From the NCBI GenBank assembly GCA_036641395.1, contig JAVWEY010000003.1, forward strand, positions 1-64,000: 64,000 bases of DNA. Reading direction: 5' to 3'. Position 1 is the first letter of the stretch; each line of letters starts with the position of its first letter. The DNA comes from JAVXTH01 sp036641395. Its GTDB lineage: Bacteria; Bacillota_I; Bacilli_A; Erysipelotrichales; Erysipelotrichaceae. The position numbers were made by a program, and so were the translations under genes. This document shows positions 59,998 to 64,000 of this stretch, one piece after another. The notes below the pieces were generated by a model. That model did not search any database. It saw nothing but the letters and a program-made list of their open reading frames with translations, and was not told the origin of the DNA.

Positions 59998-61971
59998 TTA
60001 ATCATTTAAATGGAAAGAAATATTATGATTGCTTGTTTCAATGATTGAGAAAAATGGGAAAATACGAATTCTAATTGCTCCATCATCTGCAGTATTACTT
60101 ATATAAGCATGATGTTTCTTTAGATTTCTTATTGTATCTCGATGCGGATGATGATAGCGATTATGATAACCACTTGAAATGGATGCAATCGTTGGTGATA
60201 ATTGTTGGATAAATAAAGATGAACTAGCACTATTAGAACCATGGTGACCAACCTTTAATATATCAATATCTAGCTTTGGGTATTTGTTCATCATTAATTT
60301 TTCAAAAGGAACTCCAGCATCACCCGTAAATAAAAATTTATTGTTTAGAATATTTGTATATAAAACAATCGAATTTTCATTTTGATCCGATAAGGTTGTT
60401 TCATGTAGAAGAACATGAAATCTTAATTTACCTAGATCAATAAAAGCTCTCTTTTTCGTTATTACTTCATCTATTTTAATTAACTTTTTTAATTGTGGTA
60501 ATCCTCCACTATGATCATAATCATCATGGGTTAAGATAACTAAATTAATGCGTTCAATTCCTTTTCCTTTTAGTATAGGTAAAATCACATCGTTTGGAAT
60601 ATTTTTATATAGATTACCACATACATCAATCATCATCACTCCTTGATTAAATGGTAAACTTATTAAGGCACTATCCCCCTGCCCTACATCAATGAACATC
60701 ACTTCATAATATGGTTGAAAAATATGAGCATATTGCTGCCACAACAATAATAATATAAATGTTGTTATTTGTTTTTTATTTATTTTAATCATAATATTCA
60801 AGCTTAACTTTAACCAATAATATAACCAAATAATCGATGGTAAACCAATTAATCGAATCGATGGTAAAGATATCTTTAATAGAATATTCTCAAGAAATAT
60901 CATTACTCCAATACCAAATGACATACTTGGAATCCATAGAATTAAAGATGCAAATATATAAAATATTAAAAATAAATAACGGTAGATAGGAAATAATATT
61001 ATTTGAATTAAGTTACATTCATAAAAATATATAAGTTGGATTGGTATTAAAATAATCATTTGTTTCACAAAACGAGAACGTTTTTGTTGATCAAAGAGAT
61101 CTAACAAACGAAATAAAACCGGAAGTATAAAAGATAATTCTAGAATATGGGTAGGAAATAATAAGCACCACACAATCATTGATAAACCTAATTTATCTTT
61201 TTGATGATTACCAAAAAAAAGTGAAATGCTGCGAAAGATTATAATACGGATTAATGAATATGAAAAAACAGTTAGATAACCAAGTAAAAAGATAAGGAAT
61301 AAGGATAAATAAGATGCTTTACGTTTTGAAACAAAACGTAATAGTATTCGATATAAAAGTGTCCCAAGTAAAGCAATATGAAGACCGGATGCAGTAATAA
61401 AATAATCTAAGTTAGAATCCTCTTCTTTCTCTTTTATTCCATAAAGATGCGATAAAATATAATCTTTGCGGCGTTTATCTTTTATTGTTTGAACCTTCCG
61501 AAAAATCTTTGAAGAAATTCTGTTACTATCCTTTAAATGATGATATTTTTTTACTTTTATTTGATAATGAATATGATCTTGATTTAACCATTCTTTAAAA
61601 TCAAACCCATAAAAATTAGAAAGAGAATGAACTTCTTCAAATTCTCCTTCTACTTTAATAACATCATCAAATGATACTTGATTTAATCCATATATAATTA
61701 CCGGTTGGTTTTCTACTTTTCCGATACAATAATTCATTTTGATCTTTTCAATATGAATTACTTTACCGCTAGGTAAAGATTGATGCTGTGGCATTGTAAA
61801 GAGTGTAATCGCAGCAAAACTAATCATAAATAACTTGATGTTTCCCTTATTTCGATGATTAAATAAATAACATAATAAAAAAAACATCATAATTTTATAG
61901 ATAAAAGAATCAAATAAGAGAATTAACCAGATACAACCTCCTAAATATAACAATTGTTGTTTCATAAACAA
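59998..61971 (-). CDS. comEC: Competence protein ComEC
   Basis: 657 residues, the DNA-uptake channel. A short N-terminal membrane part with an OB-like segment, about eight membrane helices (about 200-430), and a C-terminal metallo-beta-lactamase-like domain (FIDVGQGDSALISLP near 455, LTHDDYDHSGGL near 520). Shorter than B. subtilis ComEC (776). It overlaps comEA by 10 bases. Confidence 0.93.
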   Translation of the reverse strand: MFMKQQLLYLGGCIWLILLFDSFIYKIMMFFLLCYLFNHRNKGNIKLFMISFAAITLFTMPQHQSLPSGKVIHIEKIKMNYCIGKVENQPVIIYGLNQVSFDDVIKVEGEFEEVHSLSNFYGFDFKEWLNQDHIHYQIKVKKYHHLKDSNRISSKIFRKVQTIKDKRRKDYILSHLYGIKEKEEDSNLDYFITASGLHIALLGTLLYRILLRFVSKRKASYLSLFLIFLLGYLTVFSYSLIRIIIFRSISLFFGNHQKDKLGLSMIVWCLLFPTHILELSFILPVLFRLLDLFDQQKRSRFVKQMIILIPIQLIYFYECNLIQIILFPIYRYLFLIFYIFASLILWIPSMSFGIGVMIFLENILLKISLPSIRLIGLPSIIWLYYWLKLSLNIMIKINKKQITTFILLLLWQQYAHIFQPYYEVMFIDVGQGDSALISLPFNQGVMMIDVCGNLYKNIPNDVILPILKGKGIERINLVILTHDDYDHSGGLPQLKKLIKIDEVITKKRAFIDLGKLRFHVLLHETTLSDQNENSIVLYTNILNNKFLFTGDAGVPFEKLMMNKYPKLDIDILKVGHHGSNSASSSLFIQQLSPTIASISSGYHNRYHHPHRDTIRNLKKHHAYISNTADDGAIRIRIFPFFSIIETSNHNISFHLND

Positions 61972-62426
61972 ATATCATCTTTTATCTTCGCAAACAATTT
62001 CTCGCCAATCCCTTTTACTTCCATTAACATCTCAATTGTTTGAAAATTATGTTGATTTCGATATTCAACAATTCTCATTGCCATAACTGGTCCAATGCCT
62101 TTTAAAGAATCTAATTGTTCAACACTTGCTGCATTGATTGAAATACATACTTTAGTAAGCTTCTTAGGTATCACAATAACACTTTGATGTTCTAAAATTT
62201 GATTTTGGTTTAAACTAGATAAATCACCGTTTTCTTTAATACCACCAGCAAGTTGAATTAAAGTTTTTAAATCAATGTTATTTTTACTCTTATAAACGCC
62301 AGGCTTCTTAATTTCTCCTTTAATTTCAACAGATAATTCATTGCGTTCATATTTCTTTAAATCTTCATAATGATATTGTTGATAGAAAAAAAAACAAAAA
62401 ATTAGTATTGGTATTAGTTTATACAT
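61962..62426 (-). CDS. comEA: Competence protein ComEA
   Basis: 154 residues: an N-terminal membrane anchor, a SLBB-like domain (about 30-85) and a double helix-hairpin-helix (SINAASVEQLDSLKGIGPVMAMRIVEYR and VKGIGEKLFAKIKDD). Binds incoming double-stranded DNA and delivers it to ComEC. First gene of the unit. It predicts at least part of a competence machinery. Confidence 0.94.
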   Translation of the reverse strand: MYKLIPILIFCFFFYQQYHYEDLKKYERNELSVEIKGEIKKPGVYKSKNNIDLKTLIQLAGGIKENGDLSSLNQNQILEHQSVIVIPKKLTKVCISINAASVEQLDSLKGIGPVMAMRIVEYRNQHNFQTIEMLMEVKGIGEKLFAKIKDDICL

Positions 62427-62473
62427 AAAAGTATCACCTACTACCTTTTACGTATTACTAAGCTAAAAACCTA

Positions 62474-62504
62474 AAAAAAAACGAAATCATATGACTTCGT
62501 TAAT
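62474..62504 (-). terminator. Terminator of greA
   Basis: AACGAAGTCA pairs with TGATTTCGTT (one G-T pair), followed by a long T-run on the minus strand. Confidence 0.8.
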
Positions 62505-62979
62505 GTAATTCTAAAATCTTAACAGAATATGGTTCGTCAACATTTTCAATACGAATCACTTCATTTACTTTATGATCCATAATTGCTGCAGCAAGTGGTG
62601 TCATATTAGAAAGTTTACCATTTAATGGATCTGATTCTACACTACCTACAATTGTATATTCTTCTTCACAATTATCTGATAAATCTTTTAATTTAACTCT
62701 ACTGCCTAAAGAAACGGTTTTACTATTTGCTTTTTTATCTTTTTCATCAATAAGTTCAACATTACTTAACATTGATTCTAAATCACGAATACGAGCTTCT
62801 ACTCGTGCTTGATGATCTCGAGCAGCATCATAATCAGCATTTTCACTCAAATCACCTTGAGCTCTTGCTTCTTGTAGTTCTTTAATTACTTCTTTACGAA
62901 CAACATGAATTAGGTTGTCCTGTTCTTTTAATAAATCATCTAGTCCCTCTTTTGTGACTAAAACTTTTTTTTGAGTCAT
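62500..62979 (-). CDS. greA: Transcription elongation factor GreA
   Basis: 159 residues from the ATG at 62979 (AGGAG upstream; a GTG at 62988 is less fitting). An N-terminal coiled coil (LVTKEGLDDLLKEQDNL, LSENADYDAARDHQARVEARIRDLE with the acidic tip Glu-Asn-Ala-Asp) and a C-terminal FKBP-like domain. Rescues backtracked polymerase. It follows udk by about 25 bases. Confidence 0.96.
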   Translation of the reverse strand: MTQKKVLVTKEGLDDLLKEQDNLIHVVRKEVIKELQEARAQGDLSENADYDAARDHQARVEARIRDLESMLSNVELIDEKDKKANSKTVSLGSRVKLKDLSDNCEEEYTIVGSVESDPLNGKLSNMTPLAAAIMDHKVNEVIRIENVDEPYSVKILELH

Positions 62980-63004
62980 TTTTCTCACTCCTGTTCGTCC
63001 TGTA

Positions 63005-63634
63005 TTATAACATGTTTTTTTGAATTATACTACCGATTTTAGTGATAAGTAAATCTACTCCAACCTTGTTTTTGCCACCCTCAGGGATAATCACATCAGC
63101 ATAGCGTTTACTCGGTTCAATAAATTTATTATGCATATCCTTAACCGTAGCCGTATATTGATCTACAACCGAATCTAAAGTTCTTCCACGCTTTTTAACA
63201 TCTCTTATTAAGCGACGAATAAAGCGAATGTCTGCATCGGTATCAACAAATATTTTGATATCGCATAAATTTCTTAATTCTGCGTTTTCTAAGATAAATA
63301 AACCTTCAATTACAACCACTTCACATGGATAGATTTCTTCACACTCATCACTTCTTGTATGATGAACAAAATCATAAATAGGTTTAAGAATTTTTTCTCC
63401 CCTTAATAAGGTTTTAAGTTCTTCAACAAATAAATCATTATCAAATGCAAATGGATGATCATAATTTGTTTTTATTCGCTCTTCCATTACTTTTTCACTT
63501 TGATCTTTATAAAAATCATCTTGTCTTAAAATAACAACTGAATTTGTAGCTTCAAACTCATTCTTCAACTGTTGGGCAATTGAAGATTTCCCCGATGCAC
63601 TGCCCCCAGCAATTCCAATTACAATTGACTTCAT
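63005..63634 (-). CDS. udk: Uridine kinase
   Basis: About 209 residues from the ATG at 63634. P-loop GIAGGSASGKSSIAQQL near 8, YDHPFAFDNDLF near 58, and DADIRFIRRLIRDVKKRGR near 133. Phosphorylates uridine and cytidine in salvage. Order mltG-udk-greA is conserved with B. subtilis. Confidence 0.96.
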   Translation of the reverse strand: MKSIVIGIAGGSASGKSSIAQQLKNEFEATNSVVILRQDDFYKDQSEKVMEERIKTNYDHPFAFDNDLFVEELKTLLRGEKILKPIYDFVHHTRSDECEEIYPCEVVVIEGLFILENAELRNLCDIKIFVDTDADIRFIRRLIRDVKKRGRTLDSVVDQYTATVKDMHNKFIEPSKRYADVIIPEGGKNKVGVDLLITKIGSIIQKNML

Positions 63635-63644
63635 CACGATTCAC

Positions 63645-64000
63645 CTACTTATTCAAATATTTATCGACATATTTTTGATGTTCTTCTAATGTTTTAGAAT
63701 AATACACCTTTTTATCTCCATAAATATCAGCCATAAAATAATAATAATCATGTTTTTCAGGATGTAATGCAGCCTGTATTGCTACTTCTCCTGGATTTAA
63801 TATTGGTCCAATTGGTAAGCCATCATGTAGATATGTATTATAAGGAGAATCAATATGAGGATTAACTTCACAATCCTCTGCACTCTTTAATTCATCATAA
63901 AGGGCATAACATACCGTAACCGATGATTGAAGTTTCATACCTATCTTCATTCGATTAGCAAATACACCACTTACTTTATACATATCCTCTTTACTACTAG
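63645..64000 (-). CDS. mltG: Endolytic transglycosylase MltG, C-terminal part (cut by window edge)
   Basis: The last 118 or so residues of MltG (YrrL); the frame is open to base 64000 (SSKEDMYKVSGVFANRM). SPYNTYLHDGLPIGPILNPGEVAIQAALHPEKHDYYYF is the hallmark C-terminal segment. MltG cuts nascent glycan strands at the membrane. The catalytic Glu region lies beyond the window. Confidence 0.93.
   Translation of the reverse strand, partial: SSKEDMYKVSGVFANRMKIGMKLQSSVTVCYALYDELKSAEDCEVNPHIDSPYNTYLHDGLPIGPILNPGEVAIQAALHPEKHDYYYFMADIYGDKKVYYSKTLEEHQKYVDKYLNK

Noticed and set aside
1..64000. CRISPR array, prophage or toxin-antitoxin pair
   Set aside because: No regularly spaced repeats, phage structural genes or typical small two-gene toxin modules were seen; apart from the IS110 end and the 55.8-57.6 kb insert the content is core genome.

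Overview
The window is chromosomal DNA of a low-GC, endospore-forming Firmicute of the Bacilli/Erysipelotrichia type. The evidence is the AT-rich sequence with TAA and TGA both used as stops, a Bacillus-type (type B) RNase P RNA next to gpsB, a T-box in front of tyrS, and many sporulation genes (spoIIA operon, sigK, dipicolinate synthase, spoIIP, gpr, cse60). Gene order repeatedly matches Bacillus subtilis neighbourhoods: rny-ymdB; gpsB-rnpB beside recU-ponA; tseB-dnaD-nth; yqeG-yqeH-yhbY-nadD-yqeK-rsfS-yqeM; dacF-spoIIAA-spoIIAB-sigF; ytpP-ytpR-(sftA slot)-murC-ytxG; holA/rpsT/gpr-spoIIP-yqxA-lepA-hemW; mltG-udk-greA. Nearly all genes are on the minus strand. The genus cannot be settled from the window.

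Layout. 1-228: the end of an IS110-family transposase cut by the window edge. 0.3-7.0 kb: a phospholipase-like protein, ymdB, rny, recA, pncC, pgsA and a RodZ-like protein. 7.05-11.2 kb: rnpB, gpsB, then recU and ponA divergently. 11.2-17.5 kb: nth, dnaD, tseB, mtnN and the yqeG-to-yqeM block, with nadD and yqeK fused. 17.7-24.7 kb: an uninterrupted sigK, purC, a small accessory operon, and the spoIIA operon behind dacF. 24.8-28.3 kb: a folA-rsuA-murJ operon with a 42-residue membrane peptide at its end. 28.3-31.0 kb: a spore block (DUF1540, cse60, dapA, spoVFB, spoVFA) behind a clear sigma-K promoter. 31-38.2 kb: tyrS with T-box, ccpA, two envelope-stress-like proteins, murC, a motorless SftA-like protein, ytpR, a thioredoxin and a lipoprotein. 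38.4-47.3 kb: trmB, pepV, a tyrosine phosphatase, pnp, rpsO, a secreted C39-like peptidase and two oxidoreductases. 47.3-55.5 kb: hemW, a divergent Spo0A-like protein with an unknown partner, lepA, fmt, yqxA, spoIIP, gpr, rpsT. 55.5-57.8 kb: tRNA-Ser and a small accessory insert. 57.8-64 kb: sdaA, holA, comEC, comEA, greA, udk and a partial mltG.

The most interesting part is 48.4-50.1 kb. A Spo0A homologue keeps its DNA-binding domain but has lost every conserved receiver residue, including the phosphoacceptor aspartate, and lacks the loop that in B. subtilis Spo0A is needed for sigma-A activation. It sits downstream of an unknown 302-residue protein ending in a winged-helix-like segment. The pair is preceded by two 0A-box sequences, one of them exactly in the -35 position of a TATAAT promoter. 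The same box type occurs twice in front of spoIIAA, directly after a terminator that separates dacF from the spoIIA operon. This suggests a sporulation entry circuit controlled by a non-canonical, possibly phosphorylation-independent Spo0A. The 55.6-57.8 kb insert is a second point of interest: a regulator with membrane helices and a zinc ribbon, a decayed duplicate of the sdaA 3' end, and a lipoprotein of two tandem domains broken by one base in an A7 tract.
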